Made by a program: the position numbers and the translations under genes. Source: Azohydromonas lata NBRC 102462 (lineage in GTDB: Bacteria > Pseudomonadota > Gammaproteobacteria > Burkholderiales > Burkholderiaceae_C). From it: 64,000 nt of DNA. Numbering within the stretch: the first letter of the stretch is position 1; each line of letters opens with the position of its first letter. Shown piece after piece: positions 16,294 to 27,029 of the stretch. A model generated the notes under the pieces. It was not told the origin of the DNA. It did not search any database and worked only from the letters and a program-made list of their open reading frames with translations. The DNA lies in NCBI RefSeq assembly GCF_001571085.1, contig NZ_BCTC01000008.1, forward strand, positions 1 to 64,000, in the 5' to 3' direction.

Positions 16294-16953
16294 GGGGTCA
16301 CGCAGTCATCAGCTTGAAGTGGATGCGGGCACACATGCTGCGGCGTGCTCGCGGGCAGGGCTGCACCAGGGCAGCCGGACGGCAAAAGGGCTGGGGGGTG
16401 AAGGTGTCTATGGACGTCTTTCAATAGCCGGCCCAAGCAGGCTGCCCAACGCGGCAGCCGGCGCCGCTTTCGCACGCGGCACCTGGCCGGAAAACTTAAA
16501 AAGATTCCGGCCGAATGCCGAAACCGCGGAGCGCAACGCCGTTGCCTGCCATTGACAGACAACCGCAGCAGCGCAAAGACCGAGAAGTGGCGAATCGAGC
16601 AAGCCTGCGTCGGTCAGTACAGGCTTTCAGGCAGGGGCCGCGTCACGCGGGCCATCGCGAAAATGTATCAGTTACAGCGTTCGCCCAACGCCGCTGCCAA
16701 AAGCGACCTTGCCACTGGAACGCTTTTCTGATGTTTCCATGCAAATTTCGCAGTCATAGGGCACGCGTTCAGAACCCGGTTTGAGCCTGAATTCGTAGAA
16801 AACGGGAGTACACGCGTTGGAATGCAAAGGCCTTGATTGCGTGAATTATGTAAATTTATTATACAAGGCGCATTTATTGCCCACTTCTTACTGCCCAAGC
16901 CCGCGTGTCGGTTCATCCCAGCCGTTGCGGTTCTTCTCCCTATTCGTTCACCC
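16294..16953. other. Non-coding stretch between infA and the H-NS-like gene
   Basis: The 660 bp contain no convincing gene; the open frames on both strands lack recognisable protein features. An AT-rich patch (tatgtaaatttattatac, about 16847-16864) lies roughly 90-110 bp before the H-NS-like start and is the most likely promoter area for it. I see no tRNA or clear structured RNA. Confidence 0.4.
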
Positions 16954-17280
16954 ATGACAGACCTTGATAACGCGAGCAGGGCGCGACGCATTGCCATGCA
17001 CCAGATTCGGCAGTTGATGGAGTTTTGGAACATCACGCCGGAGGAGTTGGGCTCGTTGTCGCCAGCGCCTGCCCGCCGCACCAGCGCCCCCTTGCCGGGG
17101 TATGTGAAATACCGCCATCCGGTGACCGGTGAAACCTGGGACGGCGACGGCGAGCACCCTGAGTGGCTGCGCAAGGCGCTGCTCAAGGAGGGCTATCGAG
17201 TGGCCGAGCTCAAACCCGAATTCCAGCAGGACCATGCCGCCCAAAAGCAGGAACAGGAGCAGGAACAGCCTGGAGGTTGA
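16954..17280 (+). CDS. H-NS family nucleoid protein
   Basis: The 108-residue protein ends in an H-NS DNA-binding domain: KYRHPVTGETWDGDGEHPEW (about 52-71), where the TGETWDGDG loop corresponds to the AT-hook-like TGQGR segment. The N-terminal 40 residues would form the dimerising helix. The C-terminus is a low-complexity tail of alternating Gln and Glu. ATG 16954 removes a hydrophobic in-frame extension. H-NS proteins silence AT-rich and acquired DNA, which fits the AT-rich upstream region. The loop lacks the usual second Arg, so binding may be altered. Confidence 0.8.
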   Translation: MTDLDNASRARRIAMHQIRQLMEFWNITPEELGSLSPAPARRTSAPLPGYVKYRHPVTGETWDGDGEHPEWLRKALLKEGYRVAELKPEFQQDHAAQKQEQEQEQPGG

Positions 17281-17476
17281 GCCCGGTGCACGAAGTCTGC
17301 CGCAGCACGCGCGGGCGGTGGCCTTGACGGCATTGCGACTGCTCCGCGCAGCCGCCGTTGCGCGTGGAGCAGGCCCGGCCAGCGTGTCCGGTGGTTTTGA
17401 TGTTCGTTAGCGAGGTGTTTGGCGCGCGGCCGGCCTCTACAGTTCTGCCGTAGTCCACGCGCTGACCAACCCCGCC

Positions 17477-18571
<1,095 letters not shown>

Positions 18572-18602
18572 TGCGGCCGCCGCGGCCGTCAGGCGCCGCC
18601 GC

Positions 18603-19031
18603 TTACTGCGGCGACTGCAGCATCTTGTCCATGCGGGCCTGCGCGAAGCGGTCTATGACCTTGCGCTGCCAGCCGGGGGCCTGGCGGATCATGGTGTCGG
18701 CCTCCGTACTGCATTGCTGTCGCAGCGCACGGGCCTTGGCGGGTTCCAGCCTGCGGACTTGATCCTCGGCCTGGTCCAGCTTGGCCTTGGCTTTGTCCTC
18801 GTCACGTGAGCCGTCCAGCCATGCGTCACCCACGAAGGCGGCGCCTTGACGCAGCACTTGCAGCAATTCGGGCTTGCGTGCCTCGTTGCCGGCCTTGACC
18901 TGGCCGGCCAGATCGTTGGACTGCAGCTTCAAGACCGCCACGCATTGGGCGTTGTCGCTGCCGGAGGGTTGGGCAACCGCCACGACACTGAGCAGCAGGG
19001 CGGCGGAAAAGGTCAGGAATTTGGAGAACAT
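18603..19031 (-). CDS. Exported small protein of unknown function
   Basis: The 142-residue protein has a Sec signal peptide (MFSKFLTFSAALLLSVVAVA, cleaved near residue 20). The mature part is mostly helical and charged, with two cysteines (NAQCVAVLKL and RQQCSTEAD) that could form a disulphide. I do not recognise a domain. It is convergent with ada (31 bp between stops) and divergent from the phasin-like gene. It is likely periplasmic. Confidence 0.7.
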   Translation of the reverse strand: MFSKFLTFSAALLLSVVAVAQPSGSDNAQCVAVLKLQSNDLAGQVKAGNEARKPELLQVLRQGAAFVGDAWLDGSRDEDKAKAKLDQAEDQVRRLEPAKARALRQQCSTEADTMIRQAPGWQRKVIDRFAQARMDKMLQSPQ

Positions 19032-19316
19032 GGTGCGATTGTCGTAAGCAAGTGCGTGCCCGCCCTGCAGCAGGGCCAAGCCGGGCAGTTGTTGCGGGGC
19101 TGGGAAAGCCGATCCGGTTCCAACGCGGCATAGCGGGTACGCGGTTGACGGCAACGGGGTTTCACAGCGGGCAAGCCGCCTGCTCTTTTGGTGGAAACCC
19201 TGGGCCTGCCGGGCTGATGCGCGGTGGTAGCCAGGGTCCGACGCTGTACCGCGCCCGGTGCCCATTTCTCTAGAAGACAGCCCGTGGCCTTCATTCCCAA
19301 CCAGTGGAGTTTCCGC

Positions 19317-19661
19317 ATGCCCTCCGACGTGATGCAACCCTTCATGGCCCCGTTCACCAAACTGGCGCAATCCAACCTCGAATTGCTGACCAAATTCTCG
19401 CTGTCGCCGGAAATGGTTTCCCAGGCCATGACGCAGGCGCAGCGCATGTTCAATCAGCAGCCCTCGGCCTCGCCCATGGCCGTGCCGCCCAACGCCCTGG
19501 CCGATTTGATGATGGGCCTGATGAAAAACTACATGGAATTTCTGATGGAACTGGGCCAAGGCAGCGCCACGCTGATGCAGCAGGCGCCCGCAACCTTGGC
19601 CAAAGCCACGCAACAAGCCGCACGCCAGGCCGCCACGGTGGCGGTGCCGCCGACGGCCTGA
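19317..19661 (+). CDS. Phasin-like protein
   Basis: The 114-residue protein consists of two long amphipathic helices separated by a Pro-rich hinge. The first reads FTKLAQSNLELLTKFSLSPE, a pattern like PHA-granule phasins of Burkholderiales. The second includes LMMGLMKNYMEFLMELGQ. There is no signal peptide. ATG 19317 is preceded by GGAG eight bases upstream; GTG 19284 in frame is an alternative that adds 11 residues. A strong terminator follows. Binding to polyhydroxyalkanoate granules is inferred from helix pattern only. Confidence 0.65.
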   Translation: MPSDVMQPFMAPFTKLAQSNLELLTKFSLSPEMVSQAMTQAQRMFNQQPSASPMAVPPNALADLMMGLMKNYMEFLMELGQGSATLMQQAPATLAKATQQAARQAATVAVPPTA

Positions 19662-19682
19662 TTCATCGGCCGTTTGTTCAGC

Positions 19683-19711
19683 AAAACCGGCCGTACGCAG
19701 CCGGTTTTTTT
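19683..19711 (+). terminator. Rho-independent terminator after the phasin-like gene
   Basis: AAAACCGGC and GCCGGTTTT pair perfectly around an 8-base loop, and the right arm runs into seven Ts. It lies 22 bp after the stop at 19661. Confidence 0.9.
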
Positions 19712-20098
19712 GTGCTCAACGTTGCAACCCTTGATCCGAGTAAATGGACCTCAAAGTACAACATACACGTGTCCTTTGAGAACAAGTGATACCCTGGTTT
19801 TTTTAAATTTTCATGTCAAGCCGCGATTTACTTTTACTTGACCTGAAATCTTCTTTGTTTCTCTCAATCGGCCCAAAACCCAGCCATCCAGCCTGGAGAG
19901 GCGGTTGGCTCACTGCCAAATAAGCCGTGATATATATTCAAATAATTGAAATTGTTGCGCCATTTATCAAGGAGTTATTAATAAATAAAATGCTGGTGCA
20001 TTTTTAAAATAATCAGGGCAGGGTAGCAATAAGTTGCACTCCAAAAGTTACGTGTATGTTGTAAAGAGGTCCGAAGACCTCTTCCTTACCCTGCTCTT
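19712..20098. other. AT-rich intergenic region with UUCG-type hairpin
   Basis: No gene is visible in 387 bp. The stretch is much AT-richer than its surroundings (for example about 19930-20010). Near its right end, aagaggtc-cgaa-gacctctt (20064-20083) is a perfect 8-bp hairpin. On the minus strand the loop is TTCG and the arm is followed by only three Ts. It lies just after the TetR stop and is the likely end of the efflux operon transcript. Confidence 0.6.
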
Positions 20099-20698
20099 TC
20101 AGGCTTCGATCAAAGCCTGGACCAGGCGGCGGATTTCCGACGTCAAGGCAGCGCGGTCCACACCGGACTCGCGCACGCAGCGCACCATGAGCCCGTCAAA
20201 GATGGCCGCCAACGCGGATGCACGCGCGCACAGCGTGGTCGGCTCCAGTTCCACGCCGCGCTGTCGCAGCGCCAAGCGCAGCAGCGCCTTGCAGCGCTCG
20301 CGGCTGGCGGCATCCGCCGCCTGGACGATGGCCGCGAGCTTGGGGTTGCGGCCCGCCTCGGCGGCCACTTCCAGGCGCAAGGCGGCGTCGGCCGCCGCGG
20401 TGCATTCCTCCACGCCCTGCTGAACGCCGTCGAGCATGGCCTGGGCCACGTCCGGCGCGCGCAGCATGGCCTCAGCCTTGGCCAGCCAGTTGGCCTGGTC
20501 GCGCGCCACGATGGCGGCGATCAGGTCTTCCTTGTTCTGGAACAGGTTGTAGATGTGGCCGGGGCTCATGCCCGCGGTGCGGGCGATCTCGGCCATGCTC
20601 GCGCCATGGAAGCCGTGGCCGCGGAAGCACTGGGCCGCCGCGTCCAGCACCTGCTGGCGGCGCGCCTCGGCGCGCTCGCTGTCGCTGGGCGGCGCCAT
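20099..20698 (-). CDS. TetR/AcrR-family repressor of the efflux operon
   Basis: The 199-residue protein has an N-terminal helix-turn-helix: ASMAEIARTAGMSPGHIYNL (about 33-52) followed by FQNKEDLIAAI. The C-terminal helical ligand domain is typical in length. It begins one base after the stop of the outer-membrane channel gene, on the same strand, so it is the fourth gene of the efflux operon instead of being divergent as acrR usually is. The palindrome at 26692-26707 is the likely operator, giving autoregulation of the whole operon. The ligand is unknown. Confidence 0.9.
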   Translation of the reverse strand: MAPPSDSERAEARRQQVLDAAAQCFRGHGFHGASMAEIARTAGMSPGHIYNLFQNKEDLIAAIVARDQANWLAKAEAMLRAPDVAQAMLDGVQQGVEECTAAADAALRLEVAAEAGRNPKLAAIVQAADAASRERCKALLRLALRQRGVELEPTTLCARASALAAIFDGLMVRCVRESGVDRAALTSEIRRLVQALIEA

Positions 20699-20699
20699 G

Positions 20700-22154
20700 T
20701 CAGCGGGCTCCGCCGGCGGCGGTGGACGCCGTGCGGGTGGAGGCTTCCCAGCCGCCGCCCAGCGCCTTGTACAGCGTCACGGCGTTGATCTGCTGCGCCA
20801 GCGCTGTGGTGATGCGCCCCTGCTGCGCCGTGTAGAGCGAGCGCTGGGCGTCCAGCACGCTCAGGAAATCGTCCACGCCGCGCTCGAATCGCGCCTGCGA
20901 CAGGAACTGCGCCCGCTGTGCCGCTTCTTCCAGCGACTGCTGCGCGGCAAGCTGCTCCACCAGGCTTTCGCGCTGCGCCAGCCCCTCGGCCACCTCGCGG
21001 AAGGCCGACTGGATGCTGCGCTCATAGGTCGCCACGCGGATGTCGCGGTCGGCCTGCGCCACCTGCAGATTAGCCCGGTTGCGGCCCTGGTCGAAGATGG
21101 GCAGCGCCAGTTGCGGCACGAAGCTCCAGATGCCCGACCCCGCGCCGAAGAGGCCGGACAGCGAGGAGCTGGCCGTGCCGATGGAGGCGGTGAGCGAGAT
21201 GCGGGGAAAGAAGGCCGCGCGCGCCGCCCCAATGGTGGCGTTGGCCGCCTGCAGGTCGCGCTCGGCCTGCGCCACGTCCGGCCGCTGCAGCAGCACCTCG
21301 GACGACAGGCCCGCGGGCAGCGGTGCGAAGGCCAGCGACAGCGCCTGCTCGTTGGGCAGCAGCTCGGCCGGCACGGGCCGGCCCACCACCAGCTGCAGCG
21401 ACTGCAGGTCGGACTGCACCTGGCCGGCATAGCGCGCGGCGTCGGCGCGGGCGGTTTCCACCGTGGTGCGGGCGCGCTGCACGTCCAGGTCCGACGACAC
21501 GCCCAGCTCGAAGCGCCGCTGCGTCAGGCGCAGCGTGTCGGACTGGCTCTTGAACGTGGCCTCGGCCAGCGACTGGCGCTGGCGGTCGGCGGCCAGCGTC
21601 AGCCAGCTCGCCGCCACCTGCGACACCAGGCCGATGTGCGTGGCGCGGCGCGCCTCCTGGCTGGAGAGGAACTGCTGCAGCGAGGCGTCGTTGAGGCTGC
21701 GCACGCGGCCGAACAGGTCCAGCTCGTAGGCGCTGAAGCCCAGCGTGGCGCTGTACTGGCGCGTGACGCGGGCCTGGCCGCTGGTGCTGAGGTCGCCCGG
21801 CACGCGCTGCGCGGTCTGGCCGGCGGCCACGCCCACGGAGGGCAGCAGGTCGGCCTGCTGCACGCCGTAGAGGCCGCGGGCACGCTCGATGTTGAGCGCG
21901 GCGATGCGCAGGTCGCGGTTGTTCTCCAGCGCCAGCGCGATCACCTTTTGCAGCCGCTCGTCGCCGAAGAAGGACTGCCAGCCGATGTCGGCCACGGCCG
22001 TGGCCGCGGCGGCGGTATCGGCCGTGGTGCTGCCCAGTTGCGCCGGCACCGGCGCGGCCGGACGCTCGTAGGTGGGCGCCAGGCTCGCGCAGCCGCTGAG
22101 GAAGGCGAGGGCGGCCACGGCCGCCGCGGCCAGTCGGGGGAAGTTTCTATTCAT
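20700..22154 (-). CDS. RND efflux outer-membrane channel (OprM/NodT family)
   Basis: The 484-residue lipoprotein has a signal peptide with lipobox LAFLSGC (about Cys22). It has the duplicated outer-membrane-factor structure of long helices and strands typical of OprM, with GWQSFFGDERLQKVIALALE near the N-terminus. It forms the trimeric exit duct for the pump. ATG 22154 lies eight bases after the pump stop; ATG 22169 would overlap the pump gene and add five residues. The middle position between pump and repressor genes is intact, with no frameshift. Confidence 0.92.
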   Translation of the reverse strand: MNRNFPRLAAAAVAALAFLSGCASLAPTYERPAAPVPAQLGSTTADTAAAATAVADIGWQSFFGDERLQKVIALALENNRDLRIAALNIERARGLYGVQQADLLPSVGVAAGQTAQRVPGDLSTSGQARVTRQYSATLGFSAYELDLFGRVRSLNDASLQQFLSSQEARRATHIGLVSQVAASWLTLAADRQRQSLAEATFKSQSDTLRLTQRRFELGVSSDLDVQRARTTVETARADAARYAGQVQSDLQSLQLVVGRPVPAELLPNEQALSLAFAPLPAGLSSEVLLQRPDVAQAERDLQAANATIGAARAAFFPRISLTASIGTASSSLSGLFGAGSGIWSFVPQLALPIFDQGRNRANLQVAQADRDIRVATYERSIQSAFREVAEGLAQRESLVEQLAAQQSLEEAAQRAQFLSQARFERGVDDFLSVLDAQRSLYTAQQGRITTALAQQINAVTLYKALGGGWEASTRTASTAAGGAR

Positions 22155-22161
22155 GGCTTGC

Positions 22162-25100
22162 TCAGGCATGGTCACCCGCCACCGAAGCGGAGGCGGCGCC
22201 AGCCGCGGAAGGCGCCGTCTTGCCCTTGAAGCGGCTGCGGACGACGACGAAGAACAGCGGGACGAAGAAGATGCCCAGCAGCGTGGCGGCCAGCATGCCG
22301 CCCAACACGCCGGTGCCGATGGCGTTCTGCGAGCCGGACCCGGCGCCGGTGGCCAGCGCCAGCGGCAGCACGCCCAGGCCGAAGGCCAGCGACGTCATCA
22401 GGATGGGCCGCAGGCGCAGCCGCACCGCCTCCAGCGTCGCTTCCACGATGCCCTGGCCCTGTTCCATCAGGTCCTTGGCGAACTCCACGATCAGGATGGC
22501 GTTCTTGGCCGACAGGCCCACGGTCACCAGCAGGCCGACCTGGAAGTACACGTCGTTGCTCAAGCCGCGGCCGAAGGCGGCCAGCACCGCGCCCAACACG
22601 CCCAGGGGCACCACCAGCATCACCGCGAAGGGGATGGACCAGCTTTCATACAGCGCCGCCAGGCACAGGAACACGACCAGGATGGAGATGGCGTAGAGGG
22701 CCGGCGCCTGCGAGCCGGAGATGCGCTCCTGGTAGGACAGGCCGCTGAACGAGATGCCGAAGCCCGGAGGCAGTTGCGCCGACAGCCTCTCCACGGTCTT
22801 GAGCGCGTCGCCGGAGCTGGTGCCCGGCGCGGCCTGGCCCTGGATCTGCACCGCGCTCACGCCGTTGAAGCGCTCCAGCCGCGGCGAGCCCAGCTCCCAG
22901 TGCGCGTTGGCAAAGGCGCTGAAGGGCACCATCTGGCCGGAGGCGTTGCGCACCTTCCAGTCGTTGAGGTCCTCGGGCTGCATGCGGAAAGGGGCGTCGG
23001 CCTGCATGTAGACGCGCTTGACGCGGCCGCGGTCGATGAAGTCGTCCACATAGGAGCCGCCCCAGGCGCTGGCGAGCATGTCGTTGATGCTGGCCACCGA
23101 CACGCCCAACGCGCCGGCCTTGGCCTGGTCCACGTCGATGCGCAGCTGCGGCGAGTCGTCCAGCCCGTTGGGCCGCACCGCCACCAGCGACGGCTCCTTG
23201 GACGCCATGCCCAGGAACTGGTTGCGCGCCTGCATCAGCGCCTCGTGGCCCAGGCCGGCCTGGTCCTGCAGGTAGAACTCGAAGCCCGTGGCGTTGCCCA
23301 GCTCGATCACCGCGGGCGGCGCAAAGGCGAAGGCCATGGCGTCGCGCCACTGCATGAAGGTACCCATGGCGCGGCCGGCGATGGCGCGCACGCTGTTCTC
23401 GGCACCCTTGCGCTCGCTCCAGTCCTTCATGCGGACGAAGCCGATGCCCATGTTTTCGCCGCGGCCGGCGAAGCTGAAGCCCGCCACGGTGAAGATGGAC
23501 TGCACGCGCGAGCTTTCCTTCTCCAGGAAGTGCTTCTCGACGCGTTCGATCACCTGCAGCGTGCGCTGCTGCGTGGCGCCGGCGGGCAACTGGATTTGCG
23601 TGAACAGGATGCCCTGGTCCTCGTCCGGCAGGAAGGACTGCGGCAGCCGGACGAAGAGCACGGCCAGGCCCGCGACGATCACGCCGTACACCAGCAGCCA
23701 GCGGCCGCGGCGCGAGAGGATGCGCGAGACGTTGCGCTGCGTGCCGTTGGTGCCCCGGTCGAAAGTGCGGTTGAACCAGGTGAAGAAGCGGCCGTGCGCG
23801 TGGTGCTCGCCCTTCTTGACGGGCTTGAGGATGGTCGCGCACAGCGCGGGCGTGAGGACCAGCGCCACCAGCACCGACAGCGCCATGGCCGAGACGATGG
23901 TGATGGAGAACTGGCGGTAGATCACGCCGGTGGAGCCGCCGAAGAAGGCCATGGGCACCAGCACCGCGCACAGCACCAGGGCGATGCCGATCAGCGCGCC
24001 GGTGATCTGCTGCATGGACTTGCGCGTGGCGTCGCGGGGCGACAGGCCCTCCTCGGTCATCACGCGCTCGACGTTCTCCACCACCACGATGGCGTCGTCC
24101 ACCAGCAGGCCGATGGCCAGCACCAGGCCGAACATGGTCAGCGTGTTGATGGAGAAGCCCGCCACCGACATCACGCCGAAGGTGCCCAGCAGCACCACGG
24201 GCACGGCGATCGTCGGGATCAGCGTGGCGCGGAAGTTCTGCAGGAACAGGAACATCACCAGGAACACGAGCACCACGGCCTCGATCAGCGTCTTGACCAC
24301 CTCCTCGATGGACAGGCGCACGAAAGGCGTCGTGTCGTAGGCCACCACGGCCTTCATGCCGGCGGGGAAGTTCTTTTCCAGGCGCTGCAGCGCGGCGCGG
24401 GCGGCGTCGGCCGTGTCCAGCGCGTTGGCGCCGGTGGCCAGGCGCAGCGCCACACCGGCAGCGGGGCTGCCGTTGTAGCGGGACTCCAGCGAGTAGGTCT
24501 CGGCGCCGATTTCCACCCGCGCCACGTCGCGCAGGTGCACCTGGCCGCCTTCGGTCGTGGTGCGCAGCAGGATGCCTTCGAACTGCTGCGGCGTTTGCAG
24601 GCGCGTCTGCGCCGTCACCGTGGCGTTGAGCTGCTGGCCGGCCTGCGCGGGCGCGGCGCCCAACTGGCCGGCGGACACCTGCGCGTTTTGCGCCTTGATG
24701 GCCGCGGCCACGTCGGCGGGCGTGAGCTTGTACTGGTCGAGCTTGCCCGGGTCCAGCCACACGCGCATGGCGTACTGGGCGCCGAACAAAGTGACTTCAC
24801 CGACGCCGGGGACGCGGCTGAGCGGGTCTATGAGCTGCGAGGAGACGTAGTCCGAGATGTCGGTGCGGTTCATGGAACCGTCCTCGGACACGAAGCCCAG
24901 CACCATCAGGAAGTTGACGCGGCTCTTGACCACCTGCACGCCCTGGCGCTGCACCTCCTGCGGCAGCAGCGAGGTGGCGGCGGCGAGCTTGTTCTGCACC
25001 TGCACCTGCGCGATGTCGGGGTTGGTGCGAGCGTCGAAGGTCAGCGTGATGGCCACGTTGCCCTGCGCGTCGCTGGTGGACGACATGTAGGTCAGGCCGT

Positions 25101-25317
25101 CCAGGCCCTTCATGCGCTGCTCGATGATCTGCGTCACCGTGTCCTCCAGCGTCTTGGCGGAGGCGCCGGGGTACACGGCGTTGATGGTGATCTGCGGCGG
25201 CGCGATCGGCGGGTACTGCTCGATGGCCAGCGTGCGTATGGCCAGCGCGCCGGCCAGCATGATGATGATGGCGATCACCCACGCGAAGATGGGCCGATCG
25301 ATGAAGAAGCGGGACAT
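22162..25317 (-). CDS. RND multidrug efflux pump, inner-membrane subunit (AcrB/MexB family)
   Basis: The 1051-residue protein has the length of AcrB-type HAE1 pumps. It starts [20 protein letters not shown] (first membrane helix). It contains [18 protein letters not shown], with the paired Asp of the proton relay, and [17 protein letters not shown], with the essential Lys in the later membrane block. Two large periplasmic loops lie between. It exports hydrophobic drugs and solvents using proton influx. It is the second gene of the operon, 20 bp after the adaptor gene. The substrate range cannot be told from sequence. Confidence 0.95.
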   Translation of the reverse strand: MSRFFIDRPIFAWVIAIIIMLAGALAIRTLAIEQYPPIAPPQITINAVYPGASAKTLEDTVTQIIEQRMKGLDGLTYMSSTSDAQGNVAITLTFDARTNPDIAQVQVQNKLAAATSLLPQEVQRQGVQVVKSRVNFLMVLGFVSEDGSMNRTDISDYVSSQLIDPLSRVPGVGEVTLFGAQYAMRVWLDPGKLDQYKLTPADVAAAIKAQNAQVSAGQLGAAPAQAGQQLNATVTAQTRLQTPQQFEGILLRTTTEGGQVHLRDVARVEIGAETYSLESRYNGSPAAGVALRLATGANALDTADAARAALQRLEKNFPAGMKAVVAYDTTPFVRLSIEEVVKTLIEAVVLVFLVMFLFLQNFRATLIPTIAVPVVLLGTFGVMSVAGFSINTLTMFGLVLAIGLLVDDAIVVVENVERVMTEEGLSPRDATRKSMQQITGALIGIALVLCAVLVPMAFFGGSTGVIYRQFSITIVSAMALSVLVALVLTPALCATILKPVKKGEHHAHGRFFTWFNRTFDRGTNGTQRNVSRILSRRGRWLLVYGVIVAGLAVLFVRLPQSFLPDEDQGILFTQIQLPAGATQQRTLQVIERVEKHFLEKESSRVQSIFTVAGFSFAGRGENMGIGFVRMKDWSERKGAENSVRAIAGRAMGTFMQWRDAMAFAFAPPAVIELGNATGFEFYLQDQAGLGHEALMQARNQFLGMASKEPSLVAVRPNGLDDSPQLRIDVDQAKAGALGVSVASINDMLASAWGGSYVDDFIDRGRVKRVYMQADAPFRMQPEDLNDWKVRNASGQMVPFSAFANAHWELGSPRLERFNGVSAVQIQGQAAPGTSSGDALKTVERLSAQLPPGFGISFSGLSYQERISGSQAPALYAISILVVFLCLAALYESWSIPFAVMLVVPLGVLGAVLAAFGRGLSNDVYFQVGLLVTVGLSAKNAILIVEFAKDLMEQGQGIVEATLEAVRLRLRPILMTSLAFGLGVLPLALATGAGSGSQNAIGTGVLGGMLAATLLGIFFVPLFFVVVRSRFKGKTAPSAAGAASASVAGDHA

Positions 25318-25337
25318 GTGAAGGCGCCTTCAGCGTG

Positions 25338-26639
25338 TCAGTTGGCGGCGGTCGTCGCGTTGACGCCGGAAGCGGAAGAAGCAGCGGCCGCGGGCGCGGC
25401 GCCGGCACCCGAGGTCGGCGCGCCGGAGGCGGCACCGGCCGGCGCGCCGGGGACGCCGGAAGCCGGCGCCGACGCGGCCTCCGCCGGCACGCCGCGTGCG
25501 GGTGCGCCCGGGCGCACCTTCTGCAGCCCGTCCACGATGAGCTTGTCGCCCGGCTTGAGGCCGTCGGTCACCAGCCACTGGTCGCCCACGGAACGGTCCA
25601 CCTTGAGCGGACGCGGCTGCACCTTGCCGTCGTCGCCCAGCACCATGGCCAGGGCGTTGCCCTTGGGGTCGCGCGTGACGGCGCGCTGCGGCACCAGGAT
25701 GGCCTGCTGCGTCGTGCCCTCGTCCAGCAGCGCGCGCACGTACATGCCCGGCAGCAGCGTGCCCTTGGGGTTGGGGAAGACGGCGCGCAGCGTGACGTTG
25801 CCGCTGGTGGGGTCCACGGTGGCCTCGGCGAACTTCAGCGTGCCTTCCACGGGGAAGGTGCTGCCGTCTTCGAGCTGCAGCTTGACGCGGGCGCGGTTGC
25901 CGTCCAGGCGCTGCAGCTTGCCGGAAGCAAAGGCCCGCTGCAGTTGCAGCAGCTCGGCGCTGGCACGCTGGATGTCCACGTAGATGGGGTCGAGCTGCTG
26001 CACGGTCACCAGCGGCGCGGTTTGCGTGGCGGTGACGAGGGCTCCCGGCGTGACGGTGGAGCGGCCCGCGATGCCGGAGATGGGCGCGCTCACGCGGGCG
26101 TAGTCGACGCGGATCTGCGCCGTCTTCACCGCCGCATTGGCCGTGGCCACGTCGGCCTTGGCCTGCAGCAGCTGGGCCTGCGCATCGTCGCGGGCCTGCT
26201 TGCTCACGGCGTCGATGGTGACCAGCTCGTCGTAGCGGCGCGCGCGCAGGTCGGCCGTGGCGAGATTGGCCTGCGCCTTGGCCAGCGTGGCGCGGGCACT
26301 TTCCAGGTCGGCCTGCAGCGTGGCGGGGTCGATCTGGTAGAGCGTCTGGCCCGCCTTGACGAAGCTGCCTTCCTCGAACAGCCGCTTCTGGATGATGCCG
26401 CCCACCTGCGGCCGCACCTCGGCCACGAGGTAGGGCGTGGTGCGCCCGGCCAGCTCGGTGCGCAGCGTCAGCGGCTGAGCCTGCACCGTCATCACGCCCA
26501 CTTGGGCCGGCGGCGGCGCGGCCGGCGCGGCGGCGGGCTGTTCCTTGGAACAGCCCGCCAGCATGACGACAGCCGTGCAGGCCAGCGCCAGCAAGGTGGT
26601 GGAAAAAGTGAGGCGGTAAGGAGGACGCAGCATGTGCAT
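25338..26639 (-). CDS. RND efflux periplasmic adaptor (AcrA/MexA family)
   Basis: The lipoprotein of about 433 residues has a lipobox VVMLAGC. It has the membrane-fusion barrel-sandwich motif PQVGGIIQKRLFEEGSFVKA, a long coiled-coil hairpin (about 100-170) and the typical beta-barrel with GTLLPGMYVRA. An unusual C-terminal tail of about 50 residues is a low-complexity run of Ala, Gly, Pro and Ser. It joins pump and outer channel. ATG 26639 and ATG 26633 are both possible; neither has a good ribosome site. It is the first gene of the operon. Confidence 0.92.
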   Translation of the reverse strand: MHMLRPPYRLTFSTTLLALACTAVVMLAGCSKEQPAAAPAAPPPAQVGVMTVQAQPLTLRTELAGRTTPYLVAEVRPQVGGIIQKRLFEEGSFVKAGQTLYQIDPATLQADLESARATLAKAQANLATADLRARRYDELVTIDAVSKQARDDAQAQLLQAKADVATANAAVKTAQIRVDYARVSAPISGIAGRSTVTPGALVTATQTAPLVTVQQLDPIYVDIQRASAELLQLQRAFASGKLQRLDGNRARVKLQLEDGSTFPVEGTLKFAEATVDPTSGNVTLRAVFPNPKGTLLPGMYVRALLDEGTTQQAILVPQRAVTRDPKGNALAMVLGDDGKVQPRPLKVDRSVGDQWLVTDGLKPGDKLIVDGLQKVRPGAPARGVPAEAASAPASGVPGAPAGAASGAPTSGAGAAPAAAASSASGVNATTAAN

Positions 26640-26691
26640 GGCGTAAGGAGTGGCAACGCGGGCGCGAAGCACACCCGGAATGGTTTTTACT

Positions 26692-26707
26692 GAATGAACG
26701 TTCATTC
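26692..26707. promoter_or_regulatory. Candidate TetR operator before the efflux operon
   Basis: GAATGAACGTTCATTC is a perfect 16-bp palindrome 53 bp upstream of the adaptor start. It has the form of operators used by AcrR-like repressors. A minus-strand TAGAAT just upstream could be the -10 box, so a bound repressor would cover the start of transcription. The downstream-encoded TetR protein is the natural candidate ligand. Confidence 0.75.
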
Positions 26708-27029
26708 TACGGGTTTTGCCGGCATGTTGCAGCGCAGCAGTGGTGCTCCCACCACGCCGAGGCGCTGGGAACCCGCGAAAGTGCATGCGCGCAGGGCTGC
26801 GGCAGGCGTCGGCAAGGCCGCGCGGGGCGCGCGAGGCGTTACGCCGCCGGCAGGACAACGGCCCGGGCATGCGGCACCGCCCCGCGGCTGCGCACGGAGA
26901 ACGGCACCAGGATGGGACGTGCAAAGGACAGGGCTGCGGCGCAAGGCGGGCAGCCGCCGGGTTCAAGGCTCAGCGGCGCACAGCAAATGAAGTGCCTTGG
27001 TGGCGACGGCCGGACGCGGCCAGCCGGCG
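26708..27029. other. Intergenic region between efflux operon and pncB
   Basis: The 322 bp carry the upstream part of the efflux promoter at the left and the region after the pncB stop at the right. No coding region is convincing, and no terminator for pncB is obvious. Confidence 0.5.

Noticed and set aside
16668..17186. A 172-codon minus frame overlapping the H-NS-like gene
   Set aside because: The plus strand encodes a recognisable H-NS domain in the overlap; the minus frame shows no domain or ribosome site.
22072..25983. A 1303-codon open frame opposite the RND pump and adaptor
   Set aside because: It is a GC-rich antisense shadow: composition is dominated by His, Arg, Gln, Gly and Ala, with no domain, and the opposite strand encodes clear pump proteins.
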